Of a stretch of DNA of 64,000 nt, positions 36,437 through 49,027 are shown one piece after another. The stretch is taken from assembly GCF_029227915.1 (NCBI RefSeq), contig NC_079887.1, positions 9,238,001-9,302,000 on the forward strand. The letters run 5' to 3'. The notes beneath the pieces are model-generated. The model worked only from the letters and a program-made list of their open reading frames with translations. It did no database searches and was not told where the DNA came from. Both the position numbers and the translations under genes were made by a program. The stretch's first letter is position 1. Every line of letters begins with the position of its first letter. This DNA comes from Hydractinia symbiolongicarpus. Its lineage: Eukaryota; Cnidaria; Hydrozoa; Anthoathecata; Hydractiniidae.

Positions 36437-37557
36437 ACCCTCATTAATAAGAGTTCCTATAGAAACTGAAGAGGCTACCCCGGGTAAATAATAATAATAT
36501 TGATTTAAGAACAGACTATTTTAACAAATCTATATATTGAATGGTGATTTTAATAAATTGCAAAAATATACACTATTATAATTATGACGTATAATAAACT
36601 AACCAATGAAAGCTGACATATTTACATAAATTATTTATCTCGTCACTCAAGAAAAAAAATGCTACTGTTTAATTTTCTTGAGCAAAAATGTTTCATTCTG
36701 CAAAATTCATCCTTCTTTTGATAAGAAAATACCTTTCCTATTTTTTGACTAAGTACAACTACATCACTAAATATGGGACTAAATTTACCCCTAAAAATTA
36801 TGTTAATAAATTCCAAGTGTCTATTTCACATGCAGATGAGGTTTCACTGGGTAAATGTACAAGTGGTGGGTATTTTGATCTTTGTGTTTTGAAAACAGAT
36901 TGGCGCGTCGCAATACAAAGGAAAAGACTCGTGACATCATATTTTAAAACAAATGAGATATCAATCCAATCAGCACAAGATCACCTTTAAACGACCTAAT
37001 TTTATGTAAATCGCGTCTAGACCTTATAAACATCTTAAACATCTTTTATGGGTCTCTCAAAAGATGATCAAAAAATGTTTGTACCACTGCATTTTGAAAG
37101 ACATTTTTTATTTAAGACATCTTTTTCAATCTATAATGAATCTTCTAGAACACATCTTTTCAAAACTGTATCTACAAATCTTACAAATTAAATCCGCAAG
37201 ACCCATCTTTCGGGAAAAAAACTCTCAGCAGAAAAATTTTTTTCACAGATATTGTGTTGTCATTGTGAGAGTTTTAATGTTGTCAATTCTTTCCTATTTT
37301 TCAATTTATGTCATCTAATAAGTCATTTGTATAACTTGCAACACAACAAATTTGTCAAACCTCCAATGATCTCCTATTTTACGTGACCGATATGAGCGAT
37401 GAAATGTATAAAAAAATACCTGAGCGAAAACATCCAAGAACAAGGCGCCTTGGAAAAAAATCGTTAAAAAAATAAAAGTATAATAACAAAGCATGCAAGA
37501 CGTCATAGACATAAACAGCATAGATATATCATCAGCTCACTCAATCGTCAGGAAGCT

Positions 37558-37563
37558 TTTATT
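37558..37563 (-). terminator. Poly(A) signal of the PP2C gene
   Basis: AATAAA on the minus strand, 73 bp after the stop codon of the PPM1H-like gene. Confidence 0.55.
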
Positions 37564-37635
37564 TTGTATGTTAAATTCTGCATTTGCCAGTTATTTAATC
37601 GTTATTTATAAATTACTGGAGACGAGATAATCGCC

Positions 37636-40600
37636 CTACAACTTATTATCCTGATTCGATAAAAGTTTCAACATTTCAACGTTGTCATCTTGATTATTCG
37701 TTTTAAAAGTTTCGTTCTCCTCCGCCTTGCCCGTTGTAGTTTCACTCTCCTCGTTTAACTTGCTTTCGCTGACCTTGTTAACTTCGCACATGCGGTTGGC
37801 ATTTTCTTTCTTCTCCAGGATCTCCTCCAACTTTTTGATCTCCACCGTTTTGACTTCTTCATATGACTTTGCCATCGCTTGCAGTTCATGTTTCTGTCTT
37901 TCTTGGTCAGAATGTGACGGGGGTGAGACGTGAGGGATGTTTAAATACTCGTCATCGCTCAACGCGCGACTGTTTGGACGAGTTTTTTCGCGATGAAGTT
38001 TCAAAACATTTTCTAGGGCAGTCTTCCACGATGTTAGGGGAATCACAAAGGCGGAGATGTCATCGTAACTTGCGGTTTCGTTAGATAACATCCTCCATCC
38101 ACGTTCGCCCAACACACCCCTCGCTTCGTCGACGAGTCCTTGCGCAGCTACGATGCATCTCCGAGGTTCATCAGCTTTTTGTTGTTCCAGCTTGCTTTTC
38201 AATATGTTACCTGCCTTCTCGTTGCTTAATTTTTCCCATAATCCATCAGAAGCTAAGACTAATACGTCATCCTCGGTAAAAGCAGTGTTTAGATCATACA
38301 CGGTCACTTCTGGAGCCGCAAGTAAAAACGGTTTGATTTTTATGTTGGCAGCGTACGGAACTTCTAAATCGTGATCACCGAATCCTCGCGTCGTACCGAT
38401 CGTATCGAGCAATCGAGCCCGTTTTCCTTCACCACAAACGACCTGTGGTTTTAAGTCGTTTTTATCAATCAGCTTCAACGCCCAACCGTCCATATTATGA
38501 TCCCTGTAAAGTTGACGCGTGCCGATATCTTTTTTACGGCAACGATGTTGAAACTGATAGCGTGTGTATTCATCGCACAACAAGGCCGGCTTCAAATAAG
38601 CAAGCATTTGGACTCGCTTGCGTTCGGATTCGGGATTGTGGTCACGTGACAACGGGTGAGGAATGTCGTCTTTATACAGCACTGCTCTACAATCACCTGC
38701 GTTACACACGAAGAGTTTACCTAAAGACAGGAAGGATAAAAAGAGATAAAAAAAGACTTTCTTCCAAATTTCGCGTTTTTCCGTACAATTCGCGAAATTT
38801 TAAACTCGAAAATTTAAATTTACACTAAATTACACTAAATTCTCAGAAAAATATTTTCCGCTAATTTTTTTTGCAGAAAATTCCCAATAATTAATCATTT
38901 TAGTATGGTAGCCGACAACTGCCATGCAAAAAAAAAAAAAAAATCTAAAAACAAAAAAAAAAATCAACTTTGTTTTAGATTAAATGAAATAAAACGAAAT
39001 GAAATAAACTTTGCTTTAAATCAAAGTACAATGAAACGAAGCGAAATCAACTAAATGAAATGAAATTAATTTAGAGTATAAATGTAAAAGTAATTGCTCG
39101 AAACAACAATTTTTTAAAAAATGACATTATTTCTTCCGCGGGACCTTATGTACGACGAGGCTTCTGAATTATTACAAAGAAGACATCCTGGGGTAAAAAA
39201 GAAAAGAAAAAAAATTATGTCAAGAGGATCTAATTGTGTTTTTTCAATGAATGGCTAATGCGTTATCAGAACAGTACTACCCATTTATGGTTGTAGAGAT
39301 ACTGCCAGTAGAAAAAAATATTATTAAGAGTATGGACCTCAAATTCAGAGATGGTTGGCAGGTGGTATCTGGAGTACCTATACGAATCTGGGAGAATTCC
39401 AAATTTTTTAAGATTAGACAAGGGCACAGAGACATCTACTATCCGTGTTATGCAGTGTTTCTTAACACAAACTCTATGGATCAAAACATAGATGATATCC
39501 ATTCTAATGTACTGTCCCCATCATTGTTGACATATTTGGAAAATTCGCCTTCGATAAAATCCTCTACCATTACAAAGGAATATTCCCCTGACACTTTCAA
39601 TAGTTTCCCTAATTTTTCTATGCGTTATGAAAACTTTCTTCTTTGCTAGCATCAGCGGTTAATTTCAACTTTAACAGTTCAGCAAAGTTTAGTGCTAACA
39701 TATGCATTTCGTGATAAAGTTTCCTTATTTTCCTGAATTGGTGAAGCTTTGTTCACCATGTCAATAGCATCGTATGTGTTCTTCAAAATCTTCTTGATGA
39801 CCAGTTGTTTACCAGCTAAATCTTTAGCTTTAAAAACAGAACGAAAACCTCCACGGGCAAATGGTTTTTTCTTAATGAAATATTTTTCTTCAACTGGCTG
39901 ACTCCAAGCCATTGAACTAATGTTGAATTGAAAAATGTCATTAATTTTAGATGCATCTGAAACTTTGAAGACCAATGTGCCCAATCGCAGCATTGATGAT
40001 ACTGTTAAACTTTCAGGCTGCAGTCGCTTACTGGATGACACTTTCGTGGAGGATGAAATTAATGATAAACTTTGACGTGATGATGTATTCCTTCTATGCC
40101 CTTTTTTGTTGAAATTTATTGGTGCATTCACCATGAGTTTGCTTAGCACTTCTTGGTCAAAATCATTTTCCTTCTTCATAGGATGGTTGCTTAAAGTGTT
40201 TTGAAAAAATCTAACGTGCATCTATTCTGACACAAGATGGTTCATTTACTGATTTACTGATTTACTGATCACACTCCATATTTCTACTGGATAGCCTGTC
40301 AGCAAAGTCTCTCTTGCAAGCAATTTTGACATTATCAAATGTTATTTCTTCGAAAGGTTAAGTCAAACTCAAGAGGACAATATTTGGATGCTTCATAGAA
40401 CTACCTGTTGTTTCACTGGCACAACGCTGAACAATCATTTCTTTTTCTGCCAGAATTCCATTGACAAGCTTTTTGGTTCTTTTCTTTTTCATTTTACATG
40501 CAAAGTGGTTCCACTTGTCTGCATCCTTATTCGCCGCCATTAAGTTTGAGAGTATTACATCTGGCTTGTGAATTTTGGAGTCAATAGCTATACGTCAAAA

Positions 40601-43080
40601 ACACATTTTTGACAATTAACAATTTTCCATAAGCCAAAACATCACATTTCATCATTTCCACAAAAAAATATGTAATTTTTTAAAAAATCGTTGTTTTTGA
40701 TTTAAAGCAAAGTTAATTTAATTTCGTTTCATTTCATTTGATCTCGATTGATTTAATTTAATTTTGCTTTCAATTGATTTATTTTTTTAATTTTAGATTT
40801 TTTCTTGTTTTGCATGGTAGTTCTCGACCACCATAGCGCTTAAGCCACAATTTCTTAATGATCCTTCAGCTCTTTTAGTGTTGAATGCACCATGCAACAA
40901 AAATTATAAAATGCTTCACTGTGCAAGATAGGCTGCAGCATGAAACACAGACAACTGCGATGATATATCAGAAAAACAAAGGTTAAACATTTCTTATCAT
41001 ATTTTGTTACAAACTGCATATCATGGGTTTGACAACTCGCTTTTGCTTTGTTTTCTTTATCCAAAAAAACTGCAAAACATGTTACACTTTATGCTATATA
41101 TTCCTTGAAAAATATGTTGAGATATCTCTTGAAACAGGCACACAAAATAGCCATATAATAGCCATGGCCAAAATAGCCACATAATTCTCCCCATTTGCAC
41201 AGATTTTAACCAGATAACGCATGCCCATTCTTGTAGAATATTACATTTATCTCGGCTGCCATCTCGCGTAGAAAAATCTTCTTACTTAACGAATGGCATG
41301 TGCTACGTGTTTAATTTGTTGAATATATATGCAACTTTTATACGATACGATTTAAAAAAACAAACACAGAATCAATACCTTTCATAAATAGAGCAACCAA
41401 AGCTGTACAGCCACCTTCAATTCGAAAGTCATAGCGTTGTTGCTGGATTTCCTCGTCCATTGCTATAAACGCTTTCTCTAGTGCACCCATGATCAACTTT
41501 TCTGCATCAACTGAAGTGATTAATCCAGTCATCAAATACTTTTGGTCCATCTCTTCTTGTGTTATTACCAACATATGAGAGATTTCAGTCAATTTGTCTT
41601 TAATATGGTAGTGTAAGCTGTGGTAAGCAAAAAGAGCTGATCCAACTCCTAGAAGTAGAAAAAAGAAAACTACAACTTTTAACCCATAGACAACATGTCA
41701 TGAAAATATCCGGAAAAACCAAGCAAAAACTACCGAACAGTTAGACATTTTTAAAAGATTGTAGAGTTCGTTTTTTTTTTCAAAATTAACCTAATTTACT
41801 TATCCGCAAAATTAAATCCACCTGAAATATTCCAGAAGTGTCTCAACCGGCAAATAAAATCCATGCAAATTTTTGTCATCCATGAAATTAAATACATGCT
41901 TAATTTAATTTAGGTTAATCGACCTTTTTTTTTCTTCAAATATTACCTTAACAGAATTTTACTCTTACAAATATTTCTGATCATTCAACTACATTTTGAT
42001 TACTCTTATTGTAAACAATCGAATGGTTCCCGTGAACTTTATACGCTTGAAAATTTTTAGAAGGAACCAATGCTGGATCCCATTGTAGCAACTTTTAGCA
42101 TGTGATTGCTAAGCGAAAAATTAGTGTGCGTTCAATTTCCATTTGTTTAAATTTTGGCTGGTGATTAAAAAACGAAACAAAAACAAACAATAAGTGACTT
42201 CCACGATAGATAAACCAATGTCTATTGCATTCTGTTGTATTTATGAAGAAAAAAAAGTGGAGAGAAAGCAAAAAATATTTTGCGTAAGAAAATTTTACAC
42301 GCAAAGAGATCTTGCTTTAGACTTGTTTTCTTAGCCTTCGTATCCTGAGAAATAATCAACGAATCAGTTACAAGACGTAAAGGAAAGAAATTGTGGAAAT
42401 CTCACCAAAGAATGGCATTTATACCATTCATCATAGCCTAAAATAACAAAACAGCTTATATTTTAAATTTTTTTCCTAGAGAAATCCTGTTTTACTTCAG
42501 ACATCTGGGTTTTTTTATTATCTTTTAAAAAAATGTGGACTAAGTGTCTCCATTTCCTTGGCTTCCTACTATATGACATGGTGGCTTAGAATTAAAATTT
42601 GGCTGGGAAAATTAAAAGTCAGAGAAGATCATACTTACCAGCATGTCCATCAAAAACACCAAAATAAATACATGGTATTTGACACATTTCTGTCGTCCAG
42701 GATTCGTCTCGTTGATTCACGGGCACGGTAACAACAAAAGAATTAAAACTACTTTGGTCTTCATTAACATGTATCGTCTTTCCAGCATTTATTACTTCAG
42801 CATAGCCAGCCATCATAATAAGTGGCCTCTTAGGATGCATCACTGGTCGAATTTCATGATCAGCAGATGCCTGTGTCGCTTCCTCATCCAATTCAAGAAA
42901 TGCAGGTCTCTCATATTTGTATTTATGTGGCAGTGAGTATCGTGTGTATGCAACCAAACTTGGCTGAGGTGAATCCAGTAGATATGAGACGGCACGGGTT
43001 GTAAATTTCTTCAAAGACTGAAAATTTTGTGACACTGACATCTTGAATGGATCACAACAAGAAAAACATTTTCTTTCCAT
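37636..43080 (-). CDS. PPM1H: PP2C-family protein phosphatase, PPM1H/J/M type
   Basis: Three minus-strand exons join in phase 1: 42639-43080 (start codon 43078-43080), 41379-41648 and 37636-38720, giving 598 residues. Exon 1 ends with the PP2C metal-site motif YFGVFDGHAG. Exon 2 carries AFIAMDEEI and GGCTALVALF. Exon 3 carries GKLFVCNAGDCRAVLY, GTTRGFGDHDL, LVLASDGLWEKLS and ETASYDDISAFVIPL, so the acidic metal-binding residues are all present. The YRDHNMDGWALK and GEGKRARLLDTIG segments are specific to the PPM1H/J/M branch, whose PPM1H member dephosphorylates Rab GTPases in vertebrates. The protein has an extra coiled, Lys/Glu-rich C-terminal tail of about 110 residues. Whether it is orthologous to H, J or M cannot be decided here. 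The second intron (38721-41378) contains a transposon with an alpha-kinase relic. Confidence 0.92.
38906..40833 (-). mobile_element. TIR transposon carrying an alpha-kinase relic, inside the PP2C gene
   Basis: The ends are inverted copies beginning TGGTAGCCGA and TGGTGGTCGA. Similarity extends about 130 bp inward through ACTACCATGCAAAA, A-rich blocks and AACTTTGCTTTAAATCAAA. TA dinucleotides flank both ends (38904-38905, 40834-40835). Each terminus can itself fold, because ATGGTAG is followed by CTGCCAT. No transposase was recognised. The cargo is a degenerate alpha-kinase sequence on the minus strand, that is, the same orientation as the host gene. Confidence 0.75.
39470..40221 (-). pseudogene. 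Alpha-type protein kinase domain, degenerate
   Basis: A Ser/Arg-rich leader leads into the kinase N-lobe with KKPFARGGFRSVFKAKDL and QLVIKKIL, the lysine being the expected ATP-binding one. At about 39700 a frameshift is needed to continue with MHMLALNFAELLKLKL. After a stop and another shift the frame reads GEYSFVMVEDFIEGEFSKYV and NNDGDSTLEW. This order matches alpha-kinases (eEF2K/vwkA type). The zinc-binding C-lobe (GXA and CXXC motifs) was not found, so this is a truncated pseudogene. A short open stretch at 40358-40540 (ADKWNHFACKMKKKRTKK) may be its upstream exon. Confidence 0.7.
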
Positions 43081-43269
43081 TTACGACTGCATACTCAATA
43101 AACTAAAAGAGAATGCCTGAAAATATTATAAACAGACAACAGTTAAGATTTTCTTTAATCAATTTGTTTGGCTGTTTCCGAAAAATATTTGGCTTGCAAC
43201 ATTACCGTTTTATCTTAAATGTTATCTGGTAGATATAACAGTCAACACAATTTAACAAAACAGCCATGT

Positions 43270-43365
43270 GTTTTTTCAGGCCCCTGGGTAGTTTATTACA
43301 AAAAAATTGTGCCTCTTCAGGCCCTCAGGTAGTTCTTTGCAAAAAAAATTGTGCATGAATCTGTC
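43270..43365 (+). repeat. Two direct copies of an approximately 50-bp sequence
   Basis: CAGGCCCCTGGGTAGTTTAT and CAGGCCCTCAGGTAGTTCTT, each followed by an A run and TTGTGC. They lie upstream of the PP2C start codon. The following 43370-44690 holds no supported gene. Confidence 0.6.
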
Positions 43366-44698
43366 AATTTTATTTTCAGACTTTTTAGTTCAGATTTGTT
43401 TCTATCAGCAAAAAAATGTCGATTTGTATGCTATAAGCCTGCCTACTTTGTTAATACGTTGATATTAGTGTTGGCATTAGCGTCACCATTTGCTGCAAGC
43501 CAAAATGAATTAGAAAGGTTGATATTGGAAAAAAGATTTACTAGAACATTAAGACATTCAGTTAGGGAAATCTTACAATTGCAAGATTCTATTTAAAAAC
43601 ACACATGCATGTTTTTTTAATTATTCTTTTTGAACAGGAAAACCACATGCCTGTACCCTCCTCCATTATGCTTATTTTTTAATGTTACAGGTAGTAATGC
43701 TTGGGCAAAAAACATATGTGCGATTACACTTATATGCTCATTTAGCCCTGTTACAAAGAAGCTGTTGTAACTTCCTCTAAAATATGCAGTGCAAAATATG
43801 TAAATTTCAAAAAACGATAATTTTGGCTTTGATATTTACATATTTTGAGAGCTAATGAAATATATCCCCTTTCAAAAATTGTATATTTGAAATTTCAAGC
43901 AATTTTTTCACTAAAAAAGTTTTAAGACAAGGTATTTTTCTTGGAAAAATTTTACTGACAAATTTTTATATTCTTAGGCTCAATGATGTGTATAAGATAA
44001 CCACTAGTTAAGCCTTTACAAGACTTCACGAAGTTTGTATATTCAATTTTAGCATATTTTTTAATGGATGCAAGGCTATGGGTAAATGCATCTTGTTTCT
44101 ATCGTCCAGTTAGCTAACTTATTGAATTAGAGCACAACACAAAGGTTCCATAAACTCCATCTAATCACGTATATACACAAATGCATACATAAAATAAGCT
44201 CTCGACTTCATTTTCTGCAAAGTCAGACAATTTTGCAAAACATGTTGGAGAAAATGGTATCATGGTACTAAAAATATGACCTTTGACACAGATATATAAC
44301 AAAAATATTGGAAATAAATTAATATTTTTTTACATGGGCGTTCAGATGTATGCTGGTGGCAGCAGTAGACAAGAAACTATGATATAATCTATCCAGCCTA
44401 AGTGGAGCAGGAAGAAAAGGGTTTGCTTTCTTCAGATTTTGATAAGATAATATTCAGAAATTCATGACTGTGTGTTTTAGAGAGTATTATTGGACAGACT
44501 GCTTAAAAATGAAAGTTGGTTGTTAATAATATATTCTAGCTAGCTAATTCCAATGTTTTTGGCAACAAACACCTAGTAATGACATAGGTGAATATTTATC
44601 ATAGTACATCTGAATTTCATTCTCAACAGAGAATGCTTCTTAATGCTTCACCCCGATCAGACCTCTCTGATCATGACAGGCGAGTATAATGTGTTTAA

Positions 44699-44871
44699 GT
44701 CATATTGTAGAAAAAATACCTTTGTTCATCACTAACATACTGCCTGGCAGTTAGCGGAATTCGATCCGCGGTTCTCAGAACTGGGAGCCAGTCCTGGAGA
44801 CCGCGGATCGAAACCCGCTCCTGCCAGCCAGAATGTTGGTGATGAACAAAGTATATCTTTTACAATATGAC
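44699..44871. mobile_element. Foldback MITE with tRNA-like centre
   Basis: The outer arms (GTCATATTGTA with ACCTTTGTTCATCAC) and the inner GC-rich arms (CTGGCAG-TAGCGG-TTCGATCCGCGG) are inverted copies, so nearly the whole 170 bp can fold. The inner right arm GGATCGAAACCCGC and CTGCCAGCCA resemble a tRNA T-arm, acceptor stem and CCA. No anticodon arm could be drawn, so it is not called a tRNA gene. Confidence 0.65.
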
Positions 44872-44879
44872 CTAGTAAG

Positions 44880-46351
44880 GAATTTGAAGAAGTATCTTTA
44901 GGTAACATCATTGGCAAAACTTTAGCTTGGATAGCTAGCTTTAGCTATTCACTATTTAGTTTAGCTAGCTAAATATAACAGACATTTGGCTTGACTGACT
45001 AATAACTGTCAATTCTGATCTTGAGAAGGAGCCTCAATGGCTCAAATTATAAGGCTAAGGTGAAATTGTCTTTTCCTGTGATAAAAAAGCATTAACATAA
45101 GTAAATATAAACGTTCATAGCAGCCAGTGCACAAAACAAAACCAAATTTGCTAGCTATCTCCAAATCCACTGCTTAATATTTGGGGAGTTTAAAATATGA
45201 CTTTTATTTCTGAGGCCGGTACCGTAGTGGGTGCGGATGACTCTGAGCGGACGTAAAGTCCCCGGGGCTCTTCTACGCCTATAATATTCTGACGCAGAAA
45301 CTGGTGGTAAGACCCTAAAAGAACATAACAAATGAAGCAAGGCTATATGTAAATATTTATGGGTTATGGATATTCCATCAGACGGCATGCTTTGATCTTT
45401 AAAGTGTTTAACTTAAACGCCGATGAACCTTAAAGCAGTGCTTACAATGAATGCATGAGAAAAGAAAAAATTTTAGGGGGGGGGGGGTGAGTTTGAATTG
45501 AATTTGAAGTTTATATTGTTTCTTGGAATTGCAGAAGAGAAGATTGCGAATTGCGTACTTTTTTATAAAAAAAAATTGCGGAAGAAAATATTGCGAATTG
45601 CTACTCGTGGCTAGAAATTGCGGCTAAATTCACAACCTTTTCTTGTGCAATAATTTCTTCTCTAAGTACCGCTGCTACTTTCATGACACCTGGCGTTATT
45701 ATCACCCGGTACAAAAAGGTACAAAAAACCAAACCAGACCAGACCAAATTTTTTCTAAGTGACCAATATATAATTTTTACCGCTTTTGTTTCATCCCACC
45801 TAAGATTTTTGCCGGTTTTTTTTTTACTGACCACCATTCTTTAACTATTTTTCCTTTTTCAGCCAATTTCAATTTGTTTGACATTTCATTACTTCAGTAT
45901 CTATATGAAACCATAACAGTAACAAAGAGAAACTTCTATCAGTCTCTGCGCTCATCTTCTTTCAAAATAAAGTTTCAAGTGACATAAGGAAAAAATGAAA
46001 GTGTAAATGAAAGAAAAATAACAAACAATTATTTAACTCAACCGACTTATACAGTTGTTATTGTCCTATTGTTGCAGTTTTTATTGAAACGCTTAGATGT
46101 TTAGTTTTAGCTAACAAAGTTGTCTTCAGCTACAAGAAATTAAAAAGATTGCAGGTAAGTTTACAAGAGTTTTAAGGAACTCAGAGGCTACAATAACAAA
46201 CGACGCCGAAAACTTTTCACAGCGTTTATTTAAGTCGCCTTCATGCTTTTAAATACCAACCTCGTCCCTAGGCCCCTTTCGCTGTCCGATATCGGAGAGT
46301 GAGGTTGTATAAACCCACAAAATGTATAAACGCACAAAACGGGCATGGTGC
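44880..46351. other. Intergenic stretch with a GC-rich island
   Basis: Mostly AT-rich. A distinct GC-rich segment at about 45210-45310 (GAGGCCGGTACCGTAGTGGG and CCCCGGGGCTC) differs sharply from its surroundings. I do not recognise it as an RNA gene or coding exon. A G tract is at about 45476-45487. Confidence 0.4.
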
Positions 46352-46354
46352 TAA

Positions 46355-47062
46355 AGGCCGGTTTCCATACAGTTACATTTTGCGCCCAGTCGTAAAATGC
46401 GCCGCGACCGAACTATTTCCATTTAGTGATTTTTGCTCACGTGTTTTTTTGCAAAACATGGATGATGTAAACAGACGATATTTGTTGCTGCAAAATTTGA
46501 GAGTAGTCCTAGCAATATTTTTATGGCGTAGAAATAAACAACGTTGTAAAATACGTAAGAAAAACATGTGGATGAGACGACTTTCCATAGAAAGAAGAAT
46601 CAAAGGACTATACAACGTTTTGCTTATGGATTTAATGTTGTCAGATCACGAGTAGTCTTTTTAAGTTTGTTTACAATGTTGTTTCTTTGTGCCTCCACAG
46701 ACCCATTAATGTTATTTTGTTTTTCATCTACTTCACTTGATTGATATATATTCTGATTCTCTACATTCATTTGGCTTTGAAAAAAATTTAACACAGAAAC
46801 GAGATGTTGTTAGTCATATTGAAATGATCTAATTAAAAATTCTTTCGTAATTCATGTAGATTGCTACCTTTTGATTGGCTGTTAAGCTGAAGCGCAAAAT
46901 GTAGCTCGCAAAAAGTAGACCCTGTTCAACTTTTTTTAAATCGCCCCAGCGCATGCAAAAGCGCGAGGTCAGCGGCATTATTCTGATAATGCGCATGCGT
47001 AGATCAAAGTCACGGCGCTTTTTACGACTGGGCGCAAAATGCAGTTGTATGGAAACCTGCCT
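46355..47062 (+). mobile_element. PIF/Harbinger deletion derivative
   Basis: The ends AGGCCGGTTTCCATACA and AGGCAGGTTTCCATACA are inverted copies extending about 50 bp (TTTTGCGCCCAGTCGTAAAA). The flanking TAA at 46352-46354 and 47063-47065 is the three-base target duplication typical of PIF/Harbinger. The interior keeps only the N-terminal piece of a nuclease gene. Confidence 0.85.
46458..46655 (+). pseudogene. N-terminal fragment of a Harbinger transposase
   Basis: From the internal ATG the frame reads MDDVNRRYLLLQNL, then a basic stretch and MWMRRLSIERRIKGLYNVLL, ending LSDHE. This resembles the N-terminus of Harbinger nucleases, where a W-H-P-L-like motif precedes a helix. The DDE domain is absent. 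Confidence 0.55.
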
Positions 47063-47065
47063 TAA

Positions 47066-48599
47066 GTCTTATAAACGAAGAAGTTTTAGGCATAAGTTCA
47101 TCGGCATATTTTGTGCGATTTCGTCCTGAAATCACAAATCATTCGAACATAAATCATCCCCAAGCCCTATTGCCTGAAATCAACGGCACAACCGCTTGCT
47201 TGAAGTCAAAAAGAGAAGAAACGCTGGGGACTAGTTGCTTATTTTTAAAAAAAAATTTTTTGTCATTTCCGCCAGTTCTACCTTTCCACTAAATTTTCTT
47301 CCGGAAAAAATGTCTTTTCTTGTAGCTTACCTCCCGCAAAAAAAAACAAAAAACAAATTGAGCTCATTTGAAAGGCAATCGAAAGTTGTCCAGCATTTTT
47401 TTTTTAATTTTTAGAAAACTCCTTGTTTCTTATGATTACGTATTAAAAATTTCGCTAATTATGCAAAATTACAACAATAGCAACTAGCTCTAAAAAAATG
47501 TTGTTATTAATCATAATTATAGTCACCTTCGTCCCCAGGATTTTTCCCTATTTGATATGAGAGATAACGGCGAAAATAAACATTAAAATTTACGTAAACA
47601 AAACGCCTAAATGGCCAAAAAGCATAAAATTACAGACCAATTTGCTAATATTCCTGACTTCTCCCTGACATTTCTCAAAATCGTGGATTTGCAGAGCAAC
47701 ACAACAATAATGACCAGCATTAAATCGAATACACAATCAAATGTTTGACATTGATTCGAATATACAATCTAAATGTTCGACATTGATTCAAATGTACAAT
47801 CAAATGTTCGACATTGATTCAAATATACAAACTAAATGCTCGACAATCCTTTTAAAGTGTTTAAAATTTTGCACATTGGTTAAATAAGAAAACTATCCTA
47901 CACAGACAGTTTGTGAGAAGGTTGGTAAACTTATTGTAAGCATATTTTGGTGTAAAATAAGATTTTTTATTAGTATAATGTTGGTTTTAAAAGGTTGGAT
48001 GGAAATGTTTTTGATTTCCGCCAGCGAAGGCGGAATCTTAAAAATCGTCTGAGGAGATAGAGAGATAGAGACAGCGCAGCTAGGCTGGGCGCCCGAAATT
48101 TATCCAGGCTAAAGATTTTTTTCTGATAACGAGGTTAAAATGAGTTTCAACCAATAAGAATCCTAACAGTGCAACAGATTATTATCCAACGAACAATACT
48201 TTATTTTAAAGTTTATATGCTATCGAAAGTTACAGCTCGTGCAGTGTAGCATAATGAAGATAGTCTTATAATGCGCCATCTTTGATGTTACGTCATTCTT
48301 CCTGTAAAATTTTGCAAGCACATAGACTAAAGCTATATTCAGCAGAACTAATTAATTATTCATGCTTTTATTATTTATTTATTGAGTTGTATTTTAACAT
48401 TGCAGGTTAGTTACAATAATAATTGAGAATACTCAATGATTTGTTTACCCCATCATTCTCCGTTTTCAAGATCAACTTTAAATTTTAAAGTCTTTTAGGC
48501 TAATGGCGGAAATCTTCAAGCCCCTGGGCTTCTTGTTAAGCATAATAAATATGATATTAAGTTAAAATATAAATAGTGAACTTTCTCTCTTTATTTAAC
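47066..48599. other. Intergenic stretch
   Basis: No gene seen. A possible small element has GATTTCCGCC at about 48015 and its inverse GGCGGAAATC at about 48506, followed by a small hairpin (AAGCCCCTGGGCTT). About 47720-47840 has three direct copies of a 30-bp unit with ATGTTCGACATTGATTC. Confidence 0.4.
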
Positions 48600-48639
48600 T
48601 ACGATGGCCCTCAGGTGTCACTTCACTTCTGTATATTTT

Positions 48640-48835
48640 TTTATTACCCTTCATCGTTTTTCAGTTCCCTTCTGAATTTTTCAATAATTTTGCCATTTCC
48701 CTTCAGGATTTTTGGGATTTTCCCTTCAGGGTTTTTCTATGGCACACATTTTGTGACCTTCTGCATATTTAAAAAGTGGTGAAGGGAATTTTTTTAGTTG
48801 ACCTTCGCTATTTGAAAAAACAGTGAAGGGAAATT
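48640..48835. repeat. Left subterminal CCCTTCA motif cluster, copy 1
   Basis: Several CCCTTC(A/T) motifs (TTACCCTTCA, TTCCCTTCTG, TTCCCTTCAGG twice) are followed by inverse GTGAAGGGAA copies. The right end of the element at 53500-53640 mirrors this. Confidence 0.6.
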
Positions 48836-49027
48836 TTTGATTAGCGTACCAGAGGTCTCTATCTGTGTGACACGTTGTTGACGAAGTGTTGTTCGGTGAG
48901 TCATCAAATTTTTACACCTACTGTTTTTTGTCTTTGTTAATTTCATTTCGAAAATCTACACCTCTCTGGGGAGGAGTCGAAAAAGTTTTTTGTTTGCATC
49001 AGCAATAATTGAAGCTAGGAATCAAAT

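Noticed and set aside
36688-36990. 100-residue plus-strand open frame
   Set aside because: AT-rich random-looking composition, no domain, no splice context.
39251-39649. 132-residue plus-strand open frame
   Set aside because: Its antisense strand partly encodes recognisable alpha-kinase motifs (FVMVEDFIEGEF), so it is mostly a shadow of the kinase relic.
44760-44832. tRNA gene
   Set aside because: T-arm-like and acceptor-like pieces are present, but no anticodon arm; explained by a palindromic MITE.
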